Part shown: positions 10,960 through 22,306 of the stretch, piece by piece
How positions within the stretch are numbered: position 1 is the stretch's first letter
Layout of the letters: every line of letters begins with the position of its first letter
Assembly (NCBI GenBank): GCA_021234155.1
Contig: JAJEKV010000097.1
Span: forward strand, 124,001-188,000
Reading direction: 5' to 3'
Source of the DNA: Isoetes taiwanensis
Lineage: Eukaryota; Streptophyta; Lycopodiopsida; Isoetales; Isoetaceae
Length of the DNA stretch: 64,000 bases
Made by a program: the position numbers and the translations under genes
The notes under the pieces: generated by a model
Seen by the model: only the letters and a program-made list of their open reading frames with translations
Database searches by the model: none
What the model was told of the DNA's origin: nothing

Positions 10960-11340
10960 GGGATTCAATTTGGGGCTTTTGTTGTGGGCCGTCCAAATCC
11001 GAGATGGACGGTCGAGATGAAATGCCCCAAAGAAAGGTCCCTGCATCTGGGCCGTCGATCTCGCACATTCGACGGCCCAGAATGATCTGGATTAAAAGCC
11101 CCAATTTTATCACCTTCCTGCAACTTCCTATCCAAAATTGACGGCCAAGATTTGACCTTTCCTTTTAATCCGACGGCCCATATGAAAAGCCCCAAATAAT
11201 TTTAATCGACGGGCTAGATAAAATGCCCCAATTTCAAGGGCCCAGATTAAAAGCCCCAAATAAGGGGATGCTTTGGGGTTACGAGGGTGTACCGTGTCAT
11301 GGGTGGGGCCCATCTCGAGATGGACGGCCGAGATCAATCT
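10960..11340. promoter_or_regulatory. GGCCCA/GACGGCC-rich stretch, promoter-like
   Basis: About 380 bases hold many copies of GGCCCA or TGGGCC (TCP site-II-like), GACGGCC and AAAAGCCCCAA. Clusters of site-II elements are typical of plant promoters for organelle and translation genes. On minus, just downstream, an ATG near 10900 opens MAAMWSAIRVSV, which could be an organelle-targeting start, though copies 1 and 2 differ in frame there. The cluster might instead be a degenerate short-repeat array. The second copy is at about 24750-25130. Confidence 0.35.
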
Positions 11341-11384
11341 CTACACCATTGATCCAGACCTCCATATAATTGGATAAATATAAG

Positions 11385-11414
11385 GATATCTTATCTTATC
11401 TTATCTTATCTTAA
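11385..11414. repeat. (TATCT)n microsatellite
   Basis: Four to five copies of TATCT. The second tandem copy has a slightly longer version at about 25173-25204. Confidence 0.85.
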
Positions 11415-12890
11415 CTTAATATGTATATAAAACTCATGGGGTAGTTACAAAACGACATATCGGATATAAATTTTTGATCTTGGCCCTTGGATAAAAAGTT
11501 GGTGAGGTGGCGTATTTTTAAGCCCCTTGGATTTTGATGGGGCATACATGAGTCATACATGGGGGCATACACCCCATCCGTGGAACGGTTGGATCAAAGG
11601 GGAAGGCGAAATCCTAGCCCTTGATTTTTATGGGGAAAGTGCAAGGAAGATGCCAAAAGTGAATCTTAACCATTGGATCAAAAGGTGAAAGCATAAATCC
11701 TAGCCATTAACTCTTTAATATTAAATTTTTTTTTTTTTTAAAGGAGGTGAGGTGGCACCCTCATTAATAAAAAGAAATAATGAGGTGGCAAAGCATTTAT
11801 TACTAGGAAGCTTCTTTTTGTTTAATCGCCTTCAAAAGCACATAGCTTGCGGTAGAGGGGTCAGATGAAGGTGTGACTCACGCCATTGGATTCCTCTCGT
11901 CGAGAGCTTTCCAATGAGTGGTGCTTTGACACTATTTTGTTGCAGTTGGAGCCATAATGATCGAACACTAAGAATTTTTTTGGAATGTGCGATTTTCAAG
12001 GAATCTATGGCAAGTTGAGGGAATCTTAGTATAATCTTTATAGGATCTTAGGGAGTCCAGAGGAATATCATGAGAATCTTAGAGAATCTATGATAATCTC
12101 AAGAGAGCATCTTTGAGAATGTAAGGGAATCCAATGGAATCTTGATAAAATCTTTAAGAACCTGGAGGAAAATTGATGTAATCTTGGGGAGTCTAGGGGA
12201 ATCTTCGTAGAATCTATTGGAACTAGAGGAATCTCAAGAGAATCTATAGGAATCTCAAGCCCTTCTTTGGGAATCTAGGGGAATCTTGATAAAATCTTTA
12301 AAAACCTAGAGGAATCTTAATGGAATCTTAGAGAATCTAGAAGAATCTAGGAGAATCTTGATAGACTCTTGGAGAATCTAGAGGAATCTTGGGTATTCTT
12401 TTAAAATCTAGGCGAATCTTTAGAGAATCTTAGGGAGTCTCAAATGAATCTTTGGGAATCTAGGAGAATCTAAAGGAATCTTCATAAAATCTTTAGGAAT
12501 CTATGGGAATCTTAATGGAATCTCAGAGAATCTAGGAGAATCTTGATAGAATCTTGGAGAATATAGAGGAATCTTGGGGTATTCTTTTGGAATCTAGGGA
12601 AATCTTTAGAGAATCTTTGGGAATCTTAATAAAATCTAGAGGAATCTCCAGAGAATCTTAAGAATCTAGGGGAATCTTTATGGAGCATTAAGAATCTAAG
12701 AAAACCTTTAGGAATCTAAGAGAATCTAAGAGAATCTCAAGAGAATCTTTGGAAATCTAGGGGAATCTTCCTAAAAGTTTTGAGAATCTTGATGGAATTT
12801 TAGAGAATCTAAGAGGATCTTCATAGAATCTAGGAGAATCTTCATAGGATCTTCGAGCTTTATGCAGTCCCTCATATTACAAACACTTGT
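11415..12890. repeat. GAATCT repeat unit A
   Basis: A 1.48-kb unit. The first part is unique-looking sequence (CTTAATATGT to the GTTGCAGTTGGAGCC region). The second part, from about 11965, is a long degenerate array of GAATCT words spaced about 10 bases apart. It ends GCAGTCCCTCATATTAC...CACTTGT and is followed directly by unit B, which starts with the same CTTAATATGT. No coding frame is supported. Confidence 0.9.
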
Positions 12891-14545
12891 CTTAATATGT
12901 TAATAGAAACTCATGGGGGTAGTTACAAAATGACATATCGGATATAAATTTTTGATCTTGGCCCTTGGATAAAAAGTTGGTGAGGTGGCGTAGCTTAAGC
13001 CCTTGGATTTTGATGGGGGCATACATGAGTCATACATGGGGGCATACACCCCATCTGTGAACCGTTGGATCAAAGGGGAAGGCGAAATCCTAGCCCTTGA
13101 TTTTTATGGGGAAGGTGCAAGGAAGATGCCAAAAAGTGAATTTGGTGTAGCAGATCTTAACCATTGGATCAAAAGGTGAGCATAAATCCTAGCCATTAAC
13201 TCTTTAATATTAAATTAGTTTTGGTGAATTTGGTGTAGCAGAAATCCTAGCCCTTGATTTTTATGGGGAAGGTGCAAGGAAGATGCCAAAAAGTGAATTT
13301 GGTGTAGCAGATCTTAACCATTGGATCAAAAGGTGAGCATAAATCCTAGCCATTCTCTTTAATATTAAATTAGTTTTTTTTTTAAAGGAGGTGAGGTGTC
13401 ACCCTCATTAATAAAAAGAAGCAATGAGGTGGCAACGCATTTATTTAGTGGACATTCTAGGAAGCTTCTTTTTGTTTAATCGCCTTCAAAAGCACGTAGC
13501 TTGCGGTAGAGGGGTCGGATGAAGGTGGGACTCATGCCGTTGGATTCCTCTCATCGAGAGCTTTCCAATGAGTGGTGCTTTGACACTATTTTGTTGCAGT
13601 TGGAGCCATAATGATCGAACACTAAGAATTTTTTTGGAATGTGCGATTTTCAAGGAATCTATGGCAAGTTGAGGGAATCTTAGTATAATCTTTATAGGAT
13701 CTTAGGGAGTCCAGAGGAATATCATGAGAATCTTAGAGAATCTATGATAATCTCAAGAGAGCATCTTTGAGAATGTAAGGGAATCCAATGGAATCTTGAT
13801 AAAATCTTTAAGAACCTGGAGGAAAATTGATGTAATCTTGGGGAGTCTAGGGGAATCTTCGTAGAATCTATTGGAACTAGAGGAATCTCAAGAGAATCTA
13901 TAGGAATCTCAAGCGCTTCTTTGGGACTCTAGGGGAATCTTGATAAAATCTTTAAAAACCTAGAGGAATCTTAATGGAATCTTGGAGAATCTAGAAGAAT
14001 CTAGGAGAATCTTGATAGACTCTTGGAGAATCTAGAGGAATCTTGGGGTATTCTTTTAAAATCTAGGCGAATCTTTAGAGAATCTTAGGGAGTCTCAAAT
14101 GAATCTTTGGGAATCTAGGAGAATCTAAAGGAATCTTCATAAAATCTTTAGGAATCTATGGGAATCTTAATGGAATCTCAGAGAATCTAGGAGAATCTTG
14201 ATAGAATCTTGGAGAATATAGAGGAATCTTGGGGTATTCTTTTGGAATCTACGAAAATCTTTAGAGAATCTTTGGGAATCTTAATAAAATCTAGAGGAAT
14301 CTCCATAGAATCTTAAGAATCTAGGGGAATCTTTATGGAACATTAAGAATCTAAGAAAACCTTTGGGAATCTAGGAGAATCTAAGAGAATCTCAAAAGAA
14401 TCGTTGGGAATCTAGGGGAATCTTCCTAAAAGTTTTGAGAATCTTGATGGAATTTTAGAGAATCTAAGAGAATCTTCATAGAATCTAGGAGAATCTTCAT
14501 AGGATCTTCGAGCTTTATGCAGTCCCTCATATTACAAACACTTGT
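12891..14545. repeat. GAATCT repeat unit B, tandem with A
   Basis: A 1.66-kb near copy of unit A in the same direction. It is longer because a roughly 100-bp piece (GGGGAAGGTGCAAGGAAG to the AGCATAAATCC region) is repeated at about 13105-13195 and 13258-13350. B differs from A at scattered bases, for example CTCATGCCGTTGG for CTCACGCCATTGG. Confidence 0.9.
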
Positions 14546-14735
14546 ATATATATATAGACTAGAAAAGGCCTTGCCTTTATCTAAAATCTAAAGGTCTATT
14601 ATAATTATCCTTACATAATGTAATCCTTATTTTATTGGCTTGGATATTCAATAGTTTTGGCTTCTACACTTTAACTTTCTTTCTTATTCTCTTGCTTCCA
14701 TAGCCACTCCCCCGAGCACCACCATATCATATACA
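14546..14735. other. No gene recognised
   Basis: AT-rich spacer beginning with a (TA)n run after repeat unit B. Confidence 0.5.
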
Positions 14736-14930
14736 CTTGGTATACTTGGTATGTATACACTTGGTATACACTTGATATGTATACACTTGGTATGTATACA
14801 CTTGGTATGTATACACTTGGTATACGCGTGGTATACTTGGTATGTATACACTTGGTATATACTTGATATGTAATTATATATAATAAGTAAACGCTTGGTA
14901 TACTTGGTATGTACCAAGTGTAATATGCAT
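14736..14930. repeat. TATACACTTGG minisatellite
   Basis: About a dozen imperfect direct copies of GGTATGTATACACTT (variants GGTATACACTT, GATATGTATACACTT). On minus this reads as repeated IPSVY or TKCIH, which explains the 88- and 110-residue open frames there; they are not genes. Confidence 0.9.
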
Positions 14931-16788
14931 ACATTGTTTTTACATTCCAACTATAAGTAAACGTATATTTTATTATATTCTTTAAATGTACTACATTATA
15001 CATTTAAAGTAAGTCATATATCTCTTCTCTAATATATAATTGTAATTAGGTCGATTAGATGGTAGCTTGCATTTGGTTTGGTTAATGTTTTTTTCTATGT
15101 TAAGGAGGGCATATGTGTAAGCATCTAAATATTTGGGAAGAATGAAGGCCTTTCTAGAAACTACTCGGGAACACTTCCAGCGTCATCGATTTAGAGGTCT
15201 GAAATGATATAGGGGGTTCTTCATGTTAATATAAAAAGGAGGAGCAAGCGCCACTCGAACCCATCGGTTAACTTGGTTGCCGATTGAAGGAGTTTGAGAG
15301 TCGGAAGTCAGAAACGATAATTTTAATCTTTGGTAGTGCAGTGCCTGGACGGCTCTTCACGGTCAAGTTCAGGGAGTGGGTTTGCTTAGCGGCATTGAGG
15401 AGTCGAAGGCAAACTCCAGATTTCAGTTTGGAGTAGCGTTCCTTTTTTGTGGACGAGTTGATGGAGCGTCTATATTTTCCACTACGGCTTTTATTTTCTG
15501 CCAAAATATCATTGGCGCTCAATCTCTATTTGATGTTTGTTTTGGTATCTGCCTCTGGCAATTCTATTTGTTGCTAGAAAGTTCTAGAAGCTTTCCTGGC
15601 TCCGCATGGAAGGGGAGAGTTTAGTTCTAAATCAGGCTAAGATAACGAAGATTGTTATGATTTATTGCCTGGGAGGGATAAATGCTCTAAGACAGGAGCA
15701 AACTGAAAAGAGATTCTAATCATGAGTTGTTTTCTCTTAATTAAATGCTTGATTTAGATGCTAGGAGATCTAACTAATTTTTTATTGAAAACCCATGAAT
15801 ATGGGCATATAATGCTAAGGTAAGAAGCTAGCAGTCTTTGTATGCTGGAAATTTCTAGCTGCCTGTGTATGCTGAGCTTTCTGGACAAATAACAAATAAC
15901 AAGAGCAGTTAACTAAAGCATCTAATAAAAATACAATGATTGAAGAGGACTTTGTGATAGTACAACATGTAATTTCTTCCCAAGTCTATCATCGGTAAGC
16001 TTTTTTTTTTTTTTACATTCTGGCATTCATTCTCATCCATATTCCAGGTTCTACTTGAAGGTTTTGGCACTTGAGAAAAAGGTTTGTCAGATATAATAGG
16101 AGTCTAAAGGCGCAGAAGAACAGCTAGCAAGTTTCCTCACATGTTGTTTCAATGGCAACTGTCAGTTGGGTTACTTAGTGGAAGTTGCAGCAGAATTTGG
16201 AAGGTGCAAGTTTTCTCAATTTCGTCGTCTCAGGTCTAGAAGGCCTTTGGAGACATTTCCAGCATAATTTTCTGGTGAATTTTTTCTCTCCCTTCTATAT
16301 AAGAAGCAAGTAGTAGATCCCTCGACCATGGCATATGAGGTCACCGTTTGTTCCTGAGCCTGATATCCTGAAGTATCTAGGTACTTTTTTCATTCTATAC
16401 TGCAAATGCATCTGCAATAGGAGCTTGCAATTGGCCACCAAAATAATAATGATTTGCAGGATTCGGTCTGCCCAATACTTCAGATCCTTCCAAAGTAGGA
16501 AAGATAAGTATTTAGATGGATGGGGAGGAACGTGTCAAGTATCTGCTTGAGATTATGTTTTTCTAGGCTTATTTTAGATGCGGGGTTTGCTCCTTTTTAA
16601 GCGCAGGCGGTCAGAGTTGCTATGTACATTTTTTACTTCTTGATCTTTTCTTTTGTTACTGATGTCCAACAACAAGAGTATAAGATTCTTCGTTGAAACT
16701 GAACCAAAGGCCTCAAGATCTAGATAGCTTTGCCAACAATTCTTTTACGTTGTTTAGACATGTTCTCCTAAGTGCAAGCAGGATCGCC
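14931..16788. other. Intergenic, no gene recognised
   Basis: Scattered short open frames without splice or family support. A T-run lies at about 16003-16014. Nothing else could be named. Confidence 0.45.
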
Positions 16789-16793
16789 ACGTT

Positions 16794-17388
16794 TGTTACG
16801 GCACAAGCTCGGGGGAGCGGCTCAGAGGATTTAGAGAGATGAACACAGAGGCAAAGGTGTTAGTCATCGTTTTGAAATCTAGATGTGTCGCGGAGTTAAA
16901 GGAAGAAGCTATTTTAATATAAAAGGCCATGCCTGCTAAAAAAGGCTAAAGTTGCAGAGAGTTCTATAAATAGAATCTAAACTTCAGTTGGACATATCTT
17001 GGCAACCAGAGATCGGATCGCAGCGATTTTTACTTCATTGGAACCGGCTCGGAGTCTAGTTTCAGAATTGGGTGGCACATTCTATAGTTCATCCGGACGA
17101 GAGAGTAATGTCTGAAAACGTGACGAGGGGTCACAAAATTACTGCGGCAGCGACATCACAGTTTTGTAACCAAGTCTTTATGATCCACAGTTGATCCCAG
17201 AGAAGTTATTCAGTTGAATAACAGAATTCTCAGTTTCTGGAAGAGCCACAGAGATCCTTTGCAGTGTTAGCAAATCTGAGCCCGGTTGGGTGGTGAATTT
17301 GTGCCAGAAGATCCTGTTCCTGGGTCTTAATGTTGTTTGGATTAACTGTGACTGCTAGTTTTGCAGGTGGAAAAGACGGTTTGTATCA
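16794..17388 (+). repeat. 5' LTR of non-autonomous element
   Basis: Starts TGTTACGGCACAAGC and ends TTTGTATCA. A TATA box (TATAAATA) lies at about 16965-16972. It differs from the 3' LTR at scattered sites, mostly transitions, so it is older than Copia 1. Confidence 0.9.
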
Positions 17389-17390
17389 AT

Positions 17391-17402
17391 TGGTATCAGA
17401 GC
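17391..17402 (+). other. tRNA-iMet primer-binding site
   Basis: TGGTATCAGAGC, two bases after the 5' LTR. Confidence 0.9.
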
Positions 17403-18065
17403 ATAAGTTGATCCTGTTAAAATAATCCTGTGTTAGGCCTTTAACACATTTCGAGATTTTATTTTAGTCAGTTCGATGTTGTAACATATACGTTATGACT
17501 AGAAAGTTCCAGAGAGGTTAACCGGTTGGTTTAACAGACTCTCAGAGAAGGAAGAAAGAAATTGTTGTTGTTCTTAATGCAGGAGAAGTAAGAAAGGACA
17601 AGTGATGAAAAGGATTGTCTTGAGTAGTTGGAGTCTAAAAGATATTGAGCAAGAAAAGCATGCTTTCCAAATCATCAGAAAGATCCATCCCCAAGTTGAC
17701 AAAGAGAAGGCAGAAGCCTAAGAGATAGAAGGCAAATTCAGATTGGTCATCTGAAAGGTAAGTAAACTAAACAAGTTTGTATGTGCTTTAAGGAGTTCTT
17801 TTTCAATCAAATGTAGCTCTAGAGTTTAAGAGTAAGGAGGTAACTGTGACTGTAGCACAGAAGCCAGATCCTTAAGAGTCTTTTAGGAAGATGGTAAGTT
17901 TACCAGCCTAGGAAATCCTTTCAAAGCAGATAGTCAGGTGACTAGCTTGGAAAGAAAGGTGATTATTCCAGCAAAGCGGATAGTCAGGTGACTAGCTTTG
18001 GGAAAAGATGGTTGTTTCCGCAAGGCAGATGATCCAGGACGATCAGTCTTGAGACAGGGAGGAAT
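17403..18065 (+). other. Non-coding interior of the LTR element
   Basis: Purine-rich and free of long open frames. It includes a short direct repeat around GGATAGTCAGGTGACTAGC at about 17928-18000. Confidence 0.75.
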
Positions 18066-18661
18066 TGTTACGGCACAAGCTCGGGGGAGCGGCTCAGAGG
18101 ATTTGCAGAGATGAACACAGAGGCAAAGGTGTTAGTCATCATTTTGAAATCTAGATGTGTCGCAGAGTTAAAGGAAGAAACTATTTTAATATAAAAGGCC
18201 ATGCCTGCTAAAAAAGGCTAAAGTCGCAGAGAGTTCTATAAATAGAATCTAAACTTCAGTTGGACATATCTCGGCAATCAGAGACCGGATCGCAGCAATT
18301 TTTACTTCATTGGAACCGACTCGGAGTCTAGTTTCAGAATTGGTATGACACATTCTGTAGTTCATCCGAACGAGAGAGTAATGTCTGAAAACGTGACGGG
18401 GGGTCACTAAATTACTGCGGCAGCGACATCACAATTTTGTAACCAAGTCTTTATGACCCACAGTTGATCCCAGAGAACTTATTCAGTTGAATAACAGAAT
18501 TCTCAGTTTCTGGAAGAGCCACAGAGATCCTTTGCAGTGTTACCAAATCTGAGCCCGGTTGGGTGGTGAATTTGTGCCAGAAGATCCTGTTCCTGGGTCT
18601 TAAAGTTGTTTGGATTAACTGTGACTGCTAATTTTGTAGGTAGAAAATATGGTTTGTATCA
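18066..18661 (+). repeat. 3' LTR of non-autonomous element
   Basis: Near copy of 16794-17388, preceded by the purine tract and followed by the target duplication ATGTT. Confidence 0.9.
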
Positions 18662-19778
18662 ATGTTAATATGTTCTGGTGCATTTGTACCTTCGTAAACT
18701 TTTAGAGGCATGACAATGCAAAACTAGAGGAGAATTGTACTAATATCTCTTTCTTTATTGAAACAATGAAAATTGAGTGATTAAATGCATATCATCGTGC
18801 CAAATTCAAATTTTGGCACTAGCGCAACAAGAAGAAATCGTAGCTGGTTATAATTTGCTCGTATGAAGACCATATAACTCAAAATGTTTTATAGGCATAT
18901 AATGTCACATCCAACTAGGAACAACATATAGATGAAGCAATATTAGACTCTCTGTCTCCATCAATTTGCTCAAAACTCTTCATTTGTGCATACTAATGCC
19001 AAATAAGTATTACTTTTCAAAGACTGTATTTAAAAGAATTTTAAACTTACGATGTGGTAAAATGTGCATGAGATTTTTAAGCTAAGGATGGCGCATGCCG
19101 TGAAGTCTTAAATCAAATGATTACTTACCAGTGTATATGTGATGCACATATTGCACAAAGATTGAGACCTTGCCATTTCTCACTCATTCAGTCACAAATT
19201 TGCACATCAATATCCAATGTTCATGTCTACTTGCATATGTAGGAACAATCTACTTTAATGTAAAAACCTTTGGGAATTTCAAGGAACAGTGGATGTATAA
19301 TACATCTCTCGTCAATGCTAAAATTTTACTTTTTCATATACAACAGACAATAAATATAGCATCTTGGCCCTATTATAGCTAAATAAATCCCTTCAAGTGT
19401 GCGATAAATGTGTAATTTCTTCAATGCGAAAGGATTACGAAAGGGTTATCTTGCCCTTATTTTCTCATATTTTGATTACGAAAGGATTATATTGCCCTTA
19501 TTTTCTCACAATTGACATTTCTAAGAGAATCTTGACAGATTTTGGAAATATTAGGAATATTATTTAAGATAATGTAGTTAATGAATTCAATCCAATGAAT
19601 AAGTAGAGAGAAATGTTTGCGTGGCCTTAGTCACTGATAAAAATAAATTTCTTGTATAGTAAAGGTAGATACAAAATTTCTTTGGATGATGACAACATGT
19701 CCAAATATCAGCAGATGTTTTTAAGCAAAAAATATATATTGTTTTTAAAAGTTAGTTTCAACAGTTTAGCAGAAGAGT

Positions 19779-21686
19779 TTAATACCAGATTAAATATTTT
19801 TTTGGCTTAGTCCTGTCCTTCAGGTAGGATTCAGCTAGTATCATGTCGTTCTCAGCTTCATTGTTAGGGGATGATGCAAGATCAGCAATATCTTCTTGTG
19901 CATTTGGGACTGTTGTAATTTGAAAGGAACACAAAGTCAGAGGTGCAAAACACAAGAAACACATTCTCTAGAGGATTCAGTGTACTACCTAGAAATTCTA
20001 GCATCAAACTGCATCTGCAAAAAACAAAATACAGCAATTAAACCATGAAGTTTGTGCTGAATTTAAGCACAAAACTTGGCCTCAACAACCCTTTTTGACT
20101 TTTGTTCCTTCTTGGCACTCCTTGTAAACCGCTTCCTTAATTTCCTTTCAGGAACACTACCAGATTCTGAGGAAGGGCTATCTGATGTTTCACGTACCAT
20201 TTGCTTCCTCTTGCAAGCCCTCCTTGACTTTGGCTCCTCAACTTCTGTCTCCTCTCCACATTCTTCAGTCCCCTCTCCAGAGTCTTTAGGAACATCCAAA
20301 TCAGGAGCAATCTGGTCAGCTACATGGCCGAGCTGGTATTGATTCATGACACCCTGCAACTACACAGTGCATGCTAACTAGCACAAAGACTAAAGCATCT
20401 TTGGATGCCACTTGTGATTACACTTGAGCTTCACAAGCATGTTTGTATTCATCACTAAATTCTAGACCACATAGATCACATGATTCATAAGTTGAACAAA
20501 CAGGGAAGTTATAAATACCCATACTTGATGCGCATGTCCTGTAATTTTTTGTTGTTCTTCAAACAAGAAACTTGAGTGACCTTAATGCCATGACTCAATG
20601 CGTACCTCATAAGCTTTTATATTACGTTTAAGCATTGAGATTTCACCAATAGCCTTATTGTACCTTTCTTTTTCCATGTTTTGAAGTGTCTCCTGTAGAA
20701 GTCCCTTAGATGCAGATCTTCTTCTCTTGAAAATTGATGCTTGCTTTTGGTACTCAACATCATCACGCAGGAAAATCCATTTATGAGTCACACATCAGCT
20801 TGTACTTCTCCTCTATGGCATCACGCTAGTCGGTCGCATTGAACTTTAGAAAAAAAGGAGAGACTTCCTTCCATCCTTAAAGCCTTTTCTTCGATCTTTG
20901 AAAGTCTGGCCTCTGTCTCTGCCTTCATTTCCTGAAGTTTTCTCATCCTACTCATAAGGCTTTGAATATTTCTGTCAAAGGTATTAAAAGGAGTTTCTTC
21001 AACTGTTTTTTCAATGCATCTTTGTAAGAATCTGCAGCAAATGAAGTCCAATTATATTCTTTTTTGTTTGCTAGAGCTTTGCTTGTATGCTGCCAAGCAA
21101 AAGCCCTTGCAAATGTGTCCTAACTTCATTGTTCACCAGTTTCTTCTGAAAAACTTTATGGGCCTAACCTCTTTGATCTTCATTTTTCCATTATCCCTTA
21201 ACCAACTGTGTCACTCACATCCTCGGGCTTAAAATTTGTTTGGGCTTTTTCCCATCCGAACACAAGCCATGAAAAGTGGCAAACTCATACTCTATTCTAG
21301 CCATCGGTCGCAACATAAGAAAATACTGACTTAGAATTCACTATTGGTTGCTTCTAACAAAAAATCACGTCTTTACCTTCTTTAACGTGTAATCCATTGC
21401 CATACCGAAAAGAAGCAGTAAGCCTGATTGAATCAAGCAAGAAGTCGAGAAAATAGAACCAAAGCTAAGCGCTTGAACGAAGTAAGCAGATCCAATACCA
21501 AAATCAGCATAAATTCTTTGAATTCTCGATATCATTAAAGATCATAAGCAAGGATGATTTTCGCGGCCGAAACCTTTCATGAACATTGGTGTGACCTTCA
21601 CTTCATTACCCATCGCCAGTCTTCAATGAACCGTACGGGCCCGTCGAAGATAGAAAAGCAGTGCTCGGGCGAGGTGCTGAAGACAT
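19779..21686 (-). pseudogene. Unidentified multi-exon gene, copy 1 (damaged)
   Basis: Same gene as 27400-29297, here with more breaks. Recognisable pieces: first exon from ATG at 21686 (MSSAPRPSTAFLSS), donor GTAATG; a coiled-coil-rich part at 20821-21051; a part at 20582-20791 (NMEKERYNKAIGEISMLK); an acidic and basic part at 20063-20359; and a last exon ending at 19779. The RING-H2-like piece is not open in this copy. Frame breaks coincide with sites where copy 2 has CTG or CAG, so sequence error is as likely as real decay. Confidence 0.5.
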
Positions 21687-22032
21687 GCTGGAATTTTGCT
21701 TTTTTTTGTACGCCACTATTAAAAAAAGATCCCTTCTCCATGTTCAAAATTTATTCAAACTATTGATTTATCTTAGGTCAAACTAATTGATTTAATGGTG
21801 GCCTCTGTCCTACAACGATGTAAATATTATTGAATCCAACATTTTGAAGCAGATCGTTTATTCAATACCATCCTCTGAAAGTATGTATACTCTGTATAAT
21901 TGTATTGCATTTGCGTTCACACTTACACATAGTTTATGCCTTATCTATTGCAAATGAACATTATTCAGTTACAACTGCTTATTGGCTTGTACTGCAGGTA
22001 AATATAACAAGGGAATGAACATGAACAAATAT

Positions 22033-22306
22033 GTTTTAAGGACATCAAAATTTCTTAAAAGTCTAAGGCGGGATCAAAATCTCAAAGGATAATCATGATC
22101 CACTGAGTAGGACCATCAGCTTATGCATAGGCAATATCCCCAGATAAATCTCAAAGATCAACCGTCGCTTGGGAGCAAGCGAAGAACAATGGTAGGCCTT
22201 GGCAATTCTATCTTGAGCTTCATGTACGATATCAGCAATAGGGATATCCAAGCCCTTAAAAATACACAATCTTCTATGCTTCTAGATGGACCACAACAAC
22301 CATCCT
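22033..22306 (-). mobile_element. LINE 3'-end remnant, copy 1
   Basis: About 270 bases similar to 29644-29917 and, more distantly, to 55213-55523. Read on minus, it begins GATGGTTGTTGTGGTCCA (W-S-I-W-K-type sequence in the 55-kb copy), the style of the C-terminal region of plant L1-type LINE ORF2. Confidence 0.5.

Larger units (their letters stand above)
16794..18661 (+). mobile_element. Non-autonomous LTR retrotransposon (TRIM/LARD-like)
   Basis: Two direct repeats of about 595 bases flank a 677-base interior without coding capacity. All the landmarks are present: TGTTACGG...CA ends, primer-binding site TGGTATCAGAGC at 17391-17402, purine tract GAGACAGGGAGGAA at 18051-18064, and a 5-bp target duplication ACGTT (16789-16793) / ATGTT (18662-18666) differing by one C-to-T at a CpG. 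It must borrow enzymes from an autonomous relative. It is absent from tandem copy 2. Confidence 0.9.

Noticed and set aside
8755-11340. Search for FLV N-terminal exons (HxExD iron site)
   Set aside because: No matching motif seen on either strand by eye, so I did not extend the FLV call upstream.
11965-14545. Possible CRISPR-like or regulatory array of regularly spaced words
   Set aside because: Eukaryotic DNA, repeats are only about six bases with variable short fillers, and no associated genes.
14671-15003. Minus frames of 88 and 110 residues rich in IPSVY and TKCIH
   Set aside because: They are translations of the TATACACTTGG minisatellite.
15376-15624. 82-residue plus frame with hydrophobic stretches
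   Set aside because: No family, splice or conservation evidence; likely chance.
20076-20342. 88-residue plus frame, also at 27697-27963
   Set aside because: Antisense shadow of the acidic-basic exon of the unidentified gene.
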